64,000 bases of DNA from Corynebacterium sp. ACRPO (GCF_022347205.1 NZ_JAKRNE010000015.1:1-64000); one strand, 5' to 3'; counted from the first letter of the stretch, positions 52,995 to 62,377 are shown. A program made the numbers and translations. Notes: generated by a model not told the origin, from the letters alone.

Positions 52995-53316
52995 GGGCGC
53001 GCAGCTTCACCGCCGTGCCGGTCGCCGTGACCATCAACATGTCATTCGAGGTGCCCATGGGCGAATAATCAAAGGCGATGCCCACCACGCCATCCGCCCC
53101 GAGTTCCTGCCCGCGGCGCCACAGCTCATCGAGTGCCGCCTCGCGCGCTTTGATGGCCTCGCTTTCGTATCCAGCGGAACGCCCACCGGTGATATTGCGG
53201 AGGGATGCCCCGAAATCCTTCAGCATATTAATACCGATGACGGTCTCCCCGGCGATAATGCGGATATAGTCCGTAATCTCATAACCATCAACGGTATTAG
53301 TAGTGGTAAAAATCAT
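52987..53316 (-). CDS. YbjQ/UPF0145-family protein
   Basis: A 109-residue protein of the UPF0145 (YbjQ) family, a small beta-rich fold that forms ring-shaped pentamers. The family patterns include a Thr-rich start, IAGETVIGINMLKDFGASLRNITGGRS, and GADGVVGIAFDY. Its role is unknown; metal binding has been proposed. It is directly upstream of the esterase lipoprotein and overlaps it. Confidence 0.9.
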   Translation of the reverse strand: MIFTTTNTVDGYEITDYIRIIAGETVIGINMLKDFGASLRNITGGRSAGYESEAIKAREAALDELWRRGQELGADGVVGIAFDYSPMGTSNDMLMVTATGTAVKLRARD

Positions 53317-53325
53317 GGACCCAGA

Positions 53326-54000
53326 TTACATGGCTATAAGGCCACGCACTCCTTCAAAAAGGATGATGATGCCCAGCAGCAGGAAGACCACGCCGCTGAC
53401 AATATCCACCCAGGCGGAATTCTTGGCCATCCACTTCGAGACCGCGCGGGTACTTAAAGCCACGCCTACAAAGAGCACGAGGCTTTCCAGAATCAATACG
53501 GCACCCACCATGAGATTGGCGCCAATGCCCATGCCGGGGTCGATGAAATTGGCAAAGATAGCGCCGAAGAAAATGACCACCTTGGGGTTCGAGAGATCGC
53601 AGATGAATCCCATGCGATAGGCGGTGGCCGCCTTGATAATGCCGTCCGGCGTAAACCCGCGCGGCTGCGGGACGCGGGTTTCGGTGCCCACTACGGTTGC
53701 GGGTGCGCGGCGCTCCTTAATGCCACCGGTAATGGCGGTATAGGCCATCCACAGCAGGTAACAGCCACCGAGAACCTGCAGCGCCACGAGGATGCCAGGG
53801 TGCGCAGAAATCAGCGCGGATAGCCCCGCCAAGGAGGCCACGGTCCAAATGGTAAGGCCGGTGGTACTACCAAGCGCCGCCCAGACGGCTGCGCGCGTAG
53901 AGCGCGCACCTAAGCGAATGATTTGCACTACGTCTGGGCCCGGCGAGGCCATCGCCGCGAACCACACGCCCATTAAGGTCACCAGGGCGCTAATAGCCAC
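53326..54000 (-). CDS. LysE-family amino acid exporter
   Basis: A 224-residue, six-helix LysE/RhtB exporter. The first helix contains MASPGPDVVQIIRLGARST (family PGP motif), and the third includes LQVLGGCYLLWMAY. It probably exports an amino acid or derivative. A 5'-truncated copy of a related gene lies just upstream at 54137-54379, so the two were once a tandem pair. Confidence 0.9.
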   Translation of the reverse strand: MAISALVTLMGVWFAAMASPGPDVVQIIRLGARSTRAAVWAALGSTTGLTIWTVASLAGLSALISAHPGILVALQVLGGCYLLWMAYTAITGGIKERRAPATVVGTETRVPQPRGFTPDGIIKAATAYRMGFICDLSNPKVVIFFGAIFANFIDPGMGIGANLMVGAVLILESLVLFVGVALSTRAVSKWMAKNSAWVDIVSGVVFLLLGIIILFEGVRGLIAM

Positions 54001-54136
54001 CTAACACCTCCATACTCGCATACGATTGGATTAACACATGCCACTATAAGAACCCTCTCACCTGCAGCGAAACAGGTAAGTTCTGTGATGTAGGTAGCTC
54101 CTATATCAGCTCTTTTATAGAAATCCACTACCTGTA

Positions 54137-54379
54137 CTAACCGAAGAGCTCGAAAGCGCCCTCCACGACCATAATGAATCCCAGCACCGCAAAGATAAGA
54201 CCAGAAACGATATCGATGGTCGCGAAATGATGCGCAATCCAGCGCGATGCCGCGCGCACAATGAGCGCAAAAGTAGAAAACCGCGTCACGGACATCGCCA
54301 CGAGGATTACCGCCACCGCAACGGTCCACGTGGGCGACATATCGGGGCGAATAAACTGCGCGAAAACTGCGCCGAAGAA
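54137..54379 (-). pseudogene. 5'-truncated LysE-family remnant at the edge of foreign DNA
   Basis: The frame encodes the last third of a LysE-type exporter: FFGAVFAQFIRPDM matches FFGAIFANFIDPGM in the intact gene, followed by the last two helices and the ending EGAFELFG. Similarity stops abruptly near 54379, where unrelated sequence begins and the N-terminal two thirds are missing. This marks the left boundary of the metal-resistance segment. The 135 bases between it and the intact gene have no ORF. Confidence 0.8.
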
Positions 54380-54385
54380 TCTGCA

Positions 54386-54835
54386 TCTAGTCGGTTACGG
54401 CAACTGGAATGGCGAGGGCTCGGTAATGCTGATGAGGGTGGGGTCCTTTGTCAAACACACTGCCCAGGTAGTCGCAGGCTGTGTCGATGAGACTCGGCGA
54501 CACTCCGAATGGATGTCCGCGGTATCAAGGCCGCTGAACTATTCAAGTTGCGGGACAAAAAGAGTCTCGCAGTGACGCTTGGTCCCTGAGCAAGTTCGAT
54601 CCTTCCACGATCTGCGCTGGAGACGCCGAGCGCTCGGGGCCCTTGACCGGCTGGGGCACGTGCCGGGTGGTGGCTCGCCCACAGCCCCCATGCCCACACG
54701 CACCGAGAAGGGACAGGTCACCGAGTACGGTCCCGATTCCACGGAGACGGACCGTGAACTCGAATGACGTGCCTGGCCCAAGGTGTGTCCGCTCGGCGTG
54801 TGGTTTAACCCTTATGAGACTTGCCGGTCGCAGCC
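54386..54835. other. Non-coding debris at the left end of the metal-resistance segment
   Basis: About 450 bases with no convincing gene. Short open frames on both strands have no recognised domain. A frame near 54579-54767 reads FHDLR then RLGH, reminiscent of a tyrosine recombinase but with wrong spacing. Probably decayed mobile DNA. Confidence 0.5.
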
Positions 54836-56728
54836 TCAGCGCTTCGCTTGCGCAGCCCGCAGGCCGTTCAAGATCACGATCACTTCGGCGACCTCGTGAA
54901 CCAACACGACGGCGGCCAGACCCAGCACGCCGCTGATCGCCAGTGGCATCAACACGATGATGATGGCCAGAGACAGCACGATGTTCTGGTTGATGATCCG
55001 GCTTCCTCGGCGGGCGTGCTGCAGCGCCTTCGGGATTAGCCGGAGGTCGTGGCCGGTGAAGGCGACGTCAGCAGACTCGATCGCGGCGTCAGAGCCGGTC
55101 GCTCCCATCGCTATGCCCACCGTCGCACCCGCCAGTGCCGGCGCGTCGTTGATGCCGTCGCCGATCATCGCCGTCGGCGTCTTGGAGGAGAATTCGGCGA
55201 CGATGCTTGCCTTGTCCTCAGGGCGCAGCTCGGCGCGCACGTCGTCGATTCCGGCGATTCCAGCCAGCGCCCGGGCGGTGCGAGTGTTGTCGCCGGTGAG
55301 CATGCTTACTTCCACATCGTTGGCGTGCAGGGCCTGCACGGCTTCGGGCACCTCGGGCCGCAACTCGTCACGGACCCCGATCGCCCCGGCGAGGGCGTCA
55401 TCGACGGTGACCAGGACGCAGGTCTGGCCCTCGGACTCCATGCGCTCAACGTCCGCTTTCAGTGGCCCGGCGTCGATCCATCGGGGGCTACCCACCAGCA
55501 CCCGTCGGCCTTCGACGGTGCCGCCAATGCCATGCCCAGCTTCCTCGCTGATGTCCGAGGCGGTGGGTGCTTCGGGCCCCGCTGCCGCGATCGCCGCGGC
55601 GAGGGGGTGTGTCGATTGCTGCTCAACTGCCGCCGCGAAGGAAAGCACCTGCGCCCGATCGAATCCGTCTGCCGGGACCACTCCGGTAACCTCAGGCTGG
55701 TTGCGGGTAAGGGTTCCGGTTTTGTCCACTGCCAGGTGACGGATGCCGCCGAGTCGCTCGAACGCCGCCCCGGACTTGATGACCACTCCGAACTGGCTGG
55801 CCGCGCCGATCGCGGCCACGACCGTCAGCGGCACGGAGATTGCCAGCGCGCACGGCGACGCTGCGACCAGGACTACCAGCGCACGGGTGATCCACCTCTC
55901 AGGGTCGCCTAGCAGCGAGCCGATCACACCGACCAGCACCGCCAGGATCATCACCCCGGGCACTAGGGGTTGGGCAATCCGGTCGGCGATCCGGGCGCGG
56001 TCGCCCTTTTCCGCCTGCGCTTGCTCGACCAGGTCCACGAGTGTGGTCAGCGAGTTGTCCGTTCCAGCTGCGGTCGTCTCGACCTCCAGCACCCCGGCGG
56101 AGTTGATCGCTCCCGCAGGCACTTCGTCGCCGGGCGCAACCTCCTCCGGAATGGATTCTCCGGTGATCGCTGAGGTGTCAAGGCTGGAGCGCCCGGATCG
56201 AATGATGCCGTCCGTGGCGATCCGCTCCCCGGGGCGCACGAGCATTAGCTCGCCAACCTCGAGGTCCTTCGCTTCGACCTCGGCCGCTGTGCCGTCGCGC
56301 AGCACCGTCGCGGTCTGCGGTACCAGCTTCAACAGCGCCCGCAGTCCGCCTTGGGCCCGGTCCATCGCCTTGTCTTCCAGTGCCTCGGCGATCGAGTACA
56401 GGAACGCTAGCGCCGCGGCCTCTCCGACGAATCCGAGGAGCACCGCGCCGACCGCGCTGATCGTCATTAGCAAGCCAATGCCGAGCTTGCGCTTCGTGAC
56501 AAGGTTCCGGATCGCTCCAGGCGCGAACGTGTAAGCGCCCAACAGCAGGCCAACCCAATACAGTACCGTCGCGGGCGTCTCCAAGTCGGACCAGTCCAGC
56601 GCCAGTCCTGTTATGAGGGCTACGCCGGAGAAGATCGGCAGCAGTAGCTCAGGGTCCTTCCACCATGGCCGATCGAGCTCGTCAATCTCCGTGCCGGTTT
56701 CGTGTTCGCATCCACATGCTGAACTCAT
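54836..56728 (-). CDS. Heavy-metal P1B-type ATPase (Cd/Zn/Pb exporter)
   Basis: A 630-residue P1B-type ATPase that pumps divalent soft metals out of the cell. It has the metal-channel motif SPCALAISVP (near residue 295), the phosphorylation site DKTGTLT, the hinge GDGINDAPAL, and SDAAIESADVAF. The late HEVAEV segment is typical of Zn/Cd/Pb (ZntA/CadA) members. No N-terminal metal-binding domain is present apart from a Cys/His start (ACGCEHETG). The ATG at 56728 overlaps the cmtR-like stop (ATGA), so sensor and pump form one operon. Confidence 0.93.
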   Translation of the reverse strand: MSSACGCEHETGTEIDELDRPWWKDPELLLPIFSGVALITGLALDWSDLETPATVLYWVGLLLGAYTFAPGAIRNLVTKRKLGIGLLMTISAVGAVLLGFVGEAAALAFLYSIAEALEDKAMDRAQGGLRALLKLVPQTATVLRDGTAAEVEAKDLEVGELMLVRPGERIATDGIIRSGRSSLDTSAITGESIPEEVAPGDEVPAGAINSAGVLEVETTAAGTDNSLTTLVDLVEQAQAEKGDRARIADRIAQPLVPGVMILAVLVGVIGSLLGDPERWITRALVVLVAASPCALAISVPLTVVAAIGAASQFGVVIKSGAAFERLGGIRHLAVDKTGTLTRNQPEVTGVVPADGFDRAQVLSFAAAVEQQSTHPLAAAIAAAGPEAPTASDISEEAGHGIGGTVEGRRVLVGSPRWIDAGPLKADVERMESEGQTCVLVTVDDALAGAIGVRDELRPEVPEAVQALHANDVEVSMLTGDNTRTARALAGIAGIDDVRAELRPEDKASIVAEFSSKTPTAMIGDGINDAPALAGATVGIAMGATGSDAAIESADVAFTGHDLRLIPKALQHARRGSRIINQNIVLSLAIIIVLMPLAISGVLGLAAVVLVHEVAEVIVILNGLRAAQAKR

Positions 56729-57084
56729 GCGTTCGTTCCTTTCTCGCCGCAGTCGGGCACCGAGCACTCAGTGTCGATACAGGGGGCATTCTCGTCGACG
56801 GCCAGCGTCGCGTGGACCAGCGCTTCGAGCGCTGCCGCGAGGTGAGGATCGGCGATTTCGTAGCGGGTCTTGCGGCCCTCCGGCTCAGCTACGACAATGC
56901 CACAATCGCGCAGGCAGGATAGGTGGTTCGAGACGTTCGAGCGGGTCAGATCCAAGCTTTGCGCGAGCACGGCCGGGTAGCTCGGACCGTCTAGTAGGGT
57001 TAGCAGGATTCGGGAGCGCGTCGGATCAGCCATGGCCCGGCCGAGCCGGTTCATGACGTCGAGGCGCGAAGCAATAGTCAGCAT
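56725..57084 (-). CDS. cmtR: CmtR-like ArsR/SmtB cadmium/lead sensor
   Basis: A 119-residue winged-helix repressor. The recognition helix reads DLTRSNVSNHLSCLRDCGIVV, which carries the Cys pair (about residues 57 and 61) used by mycobacterial CmtR, and a third ligand is available in the tail (PCIDTECSVPDC). This points to Cd(II)/Pb(II) sensing rather than zinc or arsenic. It would repress itself and the downstream ATPase. A TATAAT just 8 bases before the ATG suggests a leaderless mRNA. Confidence 0.92.
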   Translation of the reverse strand: MLTIASRLDVMNRLGRAMADPTRSRILLTLLDGPSYPAVLAQSLDLTRSNVSNHLSCLRDCGIVVAEPEGRKTRYEIADPHLAAALEALVHATLAVDENAPCIDTECSVPDCGEKGTNA

Positions 57085-57091
57085 GCGCTGA

Positions 57092-57097
57092 ATTATA
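57092..57097 (-). promoter_or_regulatory. -10 element of the cmtR-like operon
   Basis: A perfect TATAAT on the minus strand, flanked by imperfect dyad halves (GCATACTG and CAGCGCATGC), probably the repressor operator. With the usual spacing, transcription would begin at or next to the start codon at 57084. Confidence 0.65.
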
Positions 57098-57663
57098 CAG
57101 TATGCGATGAACTATTTAAAATGGGCTGAACTAACAGTCACGCGAAAGTCCTGCCACCTGCAAGAATTAGTCGATGGGATAGCCGATGACTGGTCCTTCA
57201 CGGTTCAGCTGCCAACTCAACGCGGGGGCGACATGAGCGGCGAAATTCTCCAGAATCTTCACGTGGATGTCCACACCCACCCCTGTGGGGATGGTGATGA
57301 ACAGGGTGTCGGCGGACATGACGGCGGCGTAGGTGCGGCCAGCGACACTGACACCAGGTTCTCCATCAAGGGCTAGACACTCACGAACATTGCGTACGGG
57401 TCGAACCACACGTAGCGAAGCTTTCTAATAGCCAAATGACTAACTCTTTTCGCTGGTATCCGGGAATGATACTTCCTTGAAGTCCGCAGTGTTGGCTACC
57501 CCGCGTACGAAGTACTGGCACTGCTGCTTGGAAACCACTTTGGTCTACGAAGACATAGCCCTTCAAGCTACATCGCAGGAAAATTCCATTTCACGGTCGG
57601 TATGGGCCTTTTGCAGTTGGTTAATTCGAAATTCGTTCACCATCTCCTTAGCCACCCGCACGA
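57098..57663. other. Stretch without a convincing gene right of the metal-resistance operon
   Basis: About 570 bases of lower-GC-looking sequence. Minus-strand frames of 80 residues (57167-57409) and 61 residues (57381-57566) and a plus-strand frame of 87 residues have no recognised motif or clear ribosome site. This could be the decayed right end of the acquired segment. Confidence 0.45.
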
Positions 57664-57792
57664 TTAACGCGGTGTTTCGCCATCTTCGCGCGAGGCGAGT
57701 AGCTCCTTTAAGTGCGCATCGATGTCATCGAGCCTTTTAATAACGGCAACGGCGAAAACGATACTAATGACTAGAGCGATAATGCTGAGCAT
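57664..57792 (-). CDS. 42-residue membrane microprotein downstream of betA
   Basis: A short gene: ATG at 57792 preceded by AAGGAAGG, then a hydrophobic helix (MLSIIALVISIVFAVAVI) and a charged amphipathic tail (KRLDDIDAHLKELLASRE) ending DGETPR. The strong ribosome site and clean helix-plus-tail design favour a real protein. It is on the betA strand but lies past the betA terminator, so it probably has its own promoter. Not recognised; it could be a subunit of a transporter or membrane complex. Confidence 0.6.
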   Translation of the reverse strand: MLSIIALVISIVFAVAVIKRLDDIDAHLKELLASREDGETPR

Positions 57793-57895
57793 TAATGCCT
57801 TCCTTTACTCTGGCGCCCCATTACAGTGGACCTGGTTCCTTGCGAGGCGATTAAATCATGGTTCTGGTCAGGCGGAGGGGGTACGCGGTGGGAAA

Positions 57896-57914
57896 GGGGG
57901 ACGTCGGCAAGCAA
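57896..57914. repeat. 19-bp intergenic repeat, copy 2
   Basis: An exact copy of the sequence at 38521-38539, here next to the betA terminator hairpin and again after a G-rich stretch. Confidence 0.7.
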
Positions 57915-57950
57915 AAGCGCCGCGCTCCCAGGGACGGGGAACGCGGCGCT
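57912..57950 (-). terminator. Terminator of betA
   Basis: Arms AGCGCCGCG (57916-57924) and CGCGGCGCT (57942-57950), with further partial pairing inside. On the minus strand TTTTGC follows. It begins 24 bases past the betA stop. Confidence 0.8.
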
Positions 57951-57973
57951 ACAGCCATCCGGCGCGAGGGTGC

Positions 57974-59749
57974 TTAGTGGTCAGCGCCCTGGATGGAGTG
58001 CTTATGATCGCGGACTGCTTCGCCCTCAGCGTAGAGCGGCATATCCTGCTTGGCCTTGTACCACTCAGCGTGGTTCGGCTCGAGCGGGGTACGGCCGGCG
58101 ATGAGGTCGGCAGCCTTCTCGCCCACCATCATGGTTGGGGCGTAAATATTTCCGTTGGTCACGGACGGGAATACGGAGGCATCCGCAATGTAGAGGCCTT
58201 CGACGCCCCATACACCCATGGTGTCTGGGTTAACCACGGCCATAGGATCGGACTCCGCGCCCATCTTGGCGGTGCAAGATGGGTGCAGCGCGGTCTCGCC
58301 GTCGTTGCGGACCCACTCCAAGATCTCCTCGTCGGTCTGGACATCCGGGCCCGGGCTGAACTCCCGGGCACCTACCTCTTCCATAGCCTTGGTATCCAGC
58401 AGGGAGCGGGCAACGCGTACGGCCTCAACCCACTCGCGGCGGTCCTGGTCGGTCTTCAGGTAGTTGAAGAGGATGGACGGCTTGTCGTGGATATCGGCGC
58501 TCTTGATGTGAACGTGGCCCTTGGTATCGGAGAACATCGGGCCAACGTGCCACTGGAAGCCGTGCTTGACGTCCGCCTTCTGGCCGTCATAACGCACGGC
58601 CATCGGCAGGAAGTGGAACATGAGGTTCGGGTAGTCCTCATTCTCATTGGAGCGCACGAAGCCGCCGCCCTCGAAGTGGGAGGTAGCAACCGGGCCCTTG
58701 TGGGTCAGCAGCCACTGCAGGCCCATGAACGGCCAGCGCCACTTATCCAGGTAAGGCTGGGAGGACGCGGTGGACTTGGTGGTCTCATACTGGATGTAGA
58801 CCTCGAGGTGGTCCTGCAGGTTCTCACCCACACCTGGCAGGTGCTTGACGACGTCAATTCCGTGCTTCTCCAGAATCTCACGGTCACCAATGCCGGAGAT
58901 CTCCAGCAGCTGCGGGGTGTTAATGGCACCGGCGGACAGCACGATCTTTTCGGCATAAACGCGGTGAACGCCGCCCTGCCACTCGTACTCGACGCCGACG
59001 GCCTTCTGGCCCTCGAAGAGGATCTTGGTGGTAAATGCGCGGGTGCGGATCTCGAGGTTCTCGCGATCCATATTGGGGTAGAGGTAGGCACGGGCAGCGG
59101 ACCAGCGCTTGCCGTTCTTAATATTGCGGTCGAACGGAGCGAAGCCTTCCTGGCGGTAACCATTGACGTCATTGGTCAGGTTGTAGCCGGCTTCCTGCAC
59201 AGACTTGAACAGGGCCTGGAAGAGCTCGGAGGTAGCCGGACCGCGGGAGAGGTACAGCGGGCCATCGTGGCCACGGCGCGGATCGTTCGGCTCGGCCGCA
59301 GCAGCGGTTTCCATACGGTTGAAGTACGGCAGGCAGTGGGCGAAGTCCCAGTTCTCCATGCCCGGGTTCTGGCCCCACTTCTCATAGTCCATCGGGTTAC
59401 CGCGCTGGTAGATCATGCCGTTGATGGAAGAAGATCCGCCGAGAACCTTGCCGCGGGCATGATAAACGCGGCGGCCGTTCATCTCCGGCTCCGGATCGGA
59501 CTCGTACATCCAGTCATAGTTCTTTGCACCGATTGGGAAAGAGAAACCGGACGGCATGTGAATGAACAGATCCCACAGGGAATCTGGGCGGCCAGCCTCA
59601 AGGACCAGCACGCGGGTGTTCTTGTCTTCGGTCAGGCGTGCGGCGATGACGGAGCCTGCGGAGCCGCCGCCAACGACAACTACGTCGCTTACTTCATCGG
59701 TGACCTTTTTAGCGGAGCGCTTCTTGGTCAGCTTGTCCATAAAACCCAT
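57974..59749 (-). CDS. betA: Choline dehydrogenase BetA
   Basis: BetA is a GMC-family FAD enzyme that oxidises choline to betaine aldehyde at the membrane. From the ATG at 59749 (GGGG site) it is 591 residues. The FAD motif [16 protein letters not shown] begins near residue 22, the GMC signature lies in [21 protein letters not shown] near 85, and the C-terminal active-site His region is HPSCTAKMG with [17 protein letters not shown]. It is divergent from betT. A GlxR-type palindrome ends 15 bases before the start. Confidence 0.94.
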   Translation of the reverse strand: MGFMDKLTKKRSAKKVTDEVSDVVVVGGGSAGSVIAARLTEDKNTRVLVLEAGRPDSLWDLFIHMPSGFSFPIGAKNYDWMYESDPEPEMNGRRVYHARGKVLGGSSSINGMIYQRGNPMDYEKWGQNPGMENWDFAHCLPYFNRMETAAAAEPNDPRRGHDGPLYLSRGPATSELFQALFKSVQEAGYNLTNDVNGYRQEGFAPFDRNIKNGKRWSAARAYLYPNMDRENLEIRTRAFTTKILFEGQKAVGVEYEWQGGVHRVYAEKIVLSAGAINTPQLLEISGIGDREILEKHGIDVVKHLPGVGENLQDHLEVYIQYETTKSTASSQPYLDKWRWPFMGLQWLLTHKGPVATSHFEGGGFVRSNENEDYPNLMFHFLPMAVRYDGQKADVKHGFQWHVGPMFSDTKGHVHIKSADIHDKPSILFNYLKTDQDRREWVEAVRVARSLLDTKAMEEVGAREFSPGPDVQTDEEILEWVRNDGETALHPSCTAKMGAESDPMAVVNPDTMGVWGVEGLYIADASVFPSVTNGNIYAPTMMVGEKAADLIAGRTPLEPNHAEWYKAKQDMPLYAEGEAVRDHKHSIQGADH

Positions 59750-60082
59750 AAATCCCCTTCTTTCTGTGAAATATTTCACACGTCAAGATTGCCCCACCGG
59801 AAGTGAAAATATTGTAATTTATACAAAAGTCTGTATTTATTCACATCGCCTTATGTGCGGGCACTATCTCCAGAGTACACATCCCTCTAGAAGTTTGCCC
59901 ATCTTAATGTATATTTACCTTGTCCGGATGGATGTCTCTGGAGATGAAATCCGAAGTCTTTGCGCATAGTTCGCCCGAATATGATTCATTTCACTCACCT
60001 ATCTCTCCCTGCGATCTTGTGAGCATTTTGGGGCACCCGTGCGAAAGATTCGGCCCAAACCAACCAACAATAGGAGAAGTAG
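59750..60082. promoter_or_regulatory. betA / betT divergent promoter region
   Basis: This 333-base gap has no gene. It is AT-rich near betA. It holds the GlxR-like palindrome at 59765-59780, a second small dyad ATACA-N6-TGTAT at 59821-59836, and the betT ribosome site (GGAG) near 60072. No betI-type repressor gene is in the window. Confidence 0.7.
59765..59780. promoter_or_regulatory. GlxR (CRP-type) binding site upstream of betA
   Basis: TGTGAAATATTTCACA is a perfect 16-bp palindrome and an exact match to the corynebacterial GlxR consensus TGTGANNTANNTCACA. Its position 16-31 bases upstream of the betA ATG suggests repression of betA, with possible action on betT. Confidence 0.85.
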
Positions 60083-62332
60083 ATGGCTAACTTTGACCCT
60101 CACGATCCTGAGGAGTCTCACACTTCAAGTAAAGACCCCCAACAAGGGGGTAAAAACACCTCTCTCGCAACCCCGTCCGGGGAGACCAAAAAGCGCAGCC
60201 CGCGCTACCAGGTCCGCGCCCTCGTCGGCAGCTATAAGGCCGAAACCGGCGACGATGTAGGCGCGGGCGAGGTCCCCGCCCCCAAGACCAACTGGCCGGT
60301 ATTTATCATCTCCGGCGTCCTCATTATCGCCATGGCGCTCTATGCCGGGCTCGGCCGCGATTCCGCGGCGGAAACCCTGGCTAGCGTCACCGGCTGGATC
60401 GGCCACAACCTCGGCTGGTTCTATGTCCTTACCGCCACCATCGCCGTGGTCTTCGTGCTCTATATTGCCTTCTCCAATGCCGGCAATATCCGCTTAGGCC
60501 CAGACCACTCACGGCCGAAATTCAATACCTTCTCTTGGGCGTCCATGCTCTTTGCCGCTGGCATCGGCGTGGACCTCATGTTCTTCGCCGTGGCCGAACC
60601 GGTCACCATGTACATGCAGCCACCGGTGGGTGACGGCGAGACCATGGAAGCCGCCAAGGAAGCCGTGGTCTACGCCATGTTCCACTATGGCCTGACCGGC
60701 TGGGCCCTCTATGCCCTCATGGGCATGGCCTTCGGCTACTTTGCCTACCGCCTCAATATGCCGCTGGCTATTCGCTCCGCGCTCTACCCGCTCATCGGCA
60801 AGCGCGTGCACGGCCCTATTGGCTCCGCTGTCGACATCGCCGCCATGCTGGGCACCGTCTTCGGTGTGACCGCCTCCCTGGGTATCGGCGTGGTGCAGCT
60901 ATCCTACGGCATTCACCTCATCTTCGGCTTTGAGCAGGGCTTCGGTCTGCAGGCCGCGCTCATCATCATCGCCATTACTATTGCGACCCTCTCGGCCGTA
61001 TCCGGCGTGGATAAGGGCATTCGCTTCCTCTCCGAGCTCAACGTCTACCTGGCCATCGCGCTGATGGTTTACGTCGTCGTCTTTGGCAAGACCGCGTACC
61101 TCTTCGATGCCATCGTGACCAATATCGGCGACTATGTCTCGAAGTTCCCATCTTGGACCATGGAGACCTTTGCCTTCGCCGAGGACCAGGCGGCCGCCGA
61201 TACCTGGATGCAGTCCTGGACCCTCTTCTTCTGGGCATGGTGGATTGCTTGGGCGACCTTCGTTGGTCTCTTCTTGGCCCGCATCTCCCGCGGCCGCACC
61301 CTGCGCCAGTTCATCTTCGGCACCCTCACCTTCCCGTTCCTGTTCATCCTGATGTGGATGTCCTTCTTCGGCAACACCGCCTTGGACATGGTCCGCTCCG
61401 GTGACTACCCCGAATTCGCCGAAAATGCGATCAACGTCCCTGAGCAGGGCTTCTACGATATGTTGCAAGAGTTCCCGGGCTCTGCCATCGTCATTTTCTT
61501 GACCACGTTCATCGGCCTGCTGCTCTACATCACCTCGGCCGACTCCGGCGCGTTGGTGATGTCCAACTTCACCTCCCGCATTACCGATAACCGCCAGGAC
61601 GGTTCCCGCTGGCTGCGCATCTTCTGGTCCGTGACCGTGGGTGCACTGACCCTGGCCCTGCTGCAGATCGATGGCATTGCCACCGTGCAGTCCGCGACCG
61701 TCGTCATGGGCCTGCCTTTCGCGTTCGTGGTTTACCTCATCATGTTCTCGCTGTGGAAGTCTCTGCGCCTGGAAAATATCCAGCGCGAGGCCCGCACCAC
61801 CGCTATGCATGGCGTGATTTCTTCCCGAACCGAGCGCGAACCGGCCAACGCCGACCTCTGGAAGAGCCGCCTCGACCGCGCCAATACCTTCCCCTCCAAG
61901 CAGGAGATGGATACCTACCTGCGCGAAACCGCTACCTACGCCCTCCAGCAGGTGGCAACGCACATGCGCAGCCGCGGCTACGATGCCCTCTTGCTCACCA
62001 GTGAGCTTCCCGACGTCGAACTTCCCCAGCTCGACCTCGAAGTTAAGCTGCACAATGAGCGCATGTTCCGCTATCAGCTCTTCCCGGTTGCGGCCGAGCG
62101 CCCCGACTTCAGCACGGGCGAAGGAGACCAATACTACCGCCTCGAGGTCTACGATATGACCGGTTCGCTGGGCTATGACGTCTACGGCTATTCCGAGAAC
62201 CAGATCATTAATAACGTGTTGGATCTCTACGAGCGTCACCTGGCCTTCCTGCACATGCAGCAGACCCAGCCGGGCGATTCCGATGTCTCCGATGGCGCCG
62301 AGCCCGAGCGCACTTGGCGCGAAGATAGCTAA
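60083..62332 (+). CDS. betT: BetT-type BCCT choline transporter
   Basis: A 749-residue BCCT-family carrier that imports choline. After a polar N-terminus of about 70 residues come 12 helices. Helix 3 reads AAGIGVDLMFFAVAEPVTMY, the GIGxD form seen in proton-coupled BetT proteins rather than the GMGIG form of Na+-coupled betaine carriers. The Trp-rich segment SWTLFFWAWWIAWATF is typical. The C-terminal cytoplasmic domain of about 190 residues is long and may sense osmotic state. betB follows after 45 bases. Confidence 0.93.
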   Translation: MANFDPHDPEESHTSSKDPQQGGKNTSLATPSGETKKRSPRYQVRALVGSYKAETGDDVGAGEVPAPKTNWPVFIISGVLIIAMALYAGLGRDSAAETLASVTGWIGHNLGWFYVLTATIAVVFVLYIAFSNAGNIRLGPDHSRPKFNTFSWASMLFAAGIGVDLMFFAVAEPVTMYMQPPVGDGETMEAAKEAVVYAMFHYGLTGWALYALMGMAFGYFAYRLNMPLAIRSALYPLIGKRVHGPIGSAVDIAAMLGTVFGVTASLGIGVVQLSYGIHLIFGFEQGFGLQAALIIIAITIATLSAVSGVDKGIRFLSELNVYLAIALMVYVVVFGKTAYLFDAIVTNIGDYVSKFPSWTMETFAFAEDQAAADTWMQSWTLFFWAWWIAWATFVGLFLARISRGRTLRQFIFGTLTFPFLFILMWMSFFGNTALDMVRSGDYPEFAENAINVPEQGFYDMLQEFPGSAIVIFLTTFIGLLLYITSADSGALVMSNFTSRITDNRQDGSRWLRIFWSVTVGALTLALLQIDGIATVQSATVVMGLPFAFVVYLIMFSLWKSLRLENIQREARTTAMHGVISSRTEREPANADLWKSRLDRANTFPSKQEMDTYLRETATYALQQVATHMRSRGYDALLLTSELPDVELPQLDLEVKLHNERMFRYQLFPVAAERPDFSTGEGDQYYRLEVYDMTGSLGYDVYGYSENQIINNVLDLYERHLAFLHMQQTQPGDSDVSDGAEPERTWREDS

Positions 62333-62377
62333 GCTGGCCATTACAACTACCTCTATGAGAGAAAGGTTGCTTTTCAC

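Noticed and set aside
54579..54767. Possible tyrosine-recombinase relic (FHDLR followed by RLGH)
   Set aside because: The two motifs are about 14 residues apart, closer than in real integrases, and no catalytic Arg or Tyr context is visible. A chance match is more likely, though it would fit decayed mobile DNA.
57664..57792. MetS-like small subunit of an NSS transporter
   Set aside because: MetS proteins are longer and have a different tail, and no NSS transporter is present in the window.
57722..59806. Open frame of 694 codons on the plus strand, opposite betA
   Set aside because: betA on the other strand is a full GMC oxidoreductase. The plus-strand translation has the Leu/Val/Gly/Ala bias of a shadow frame and no motif.
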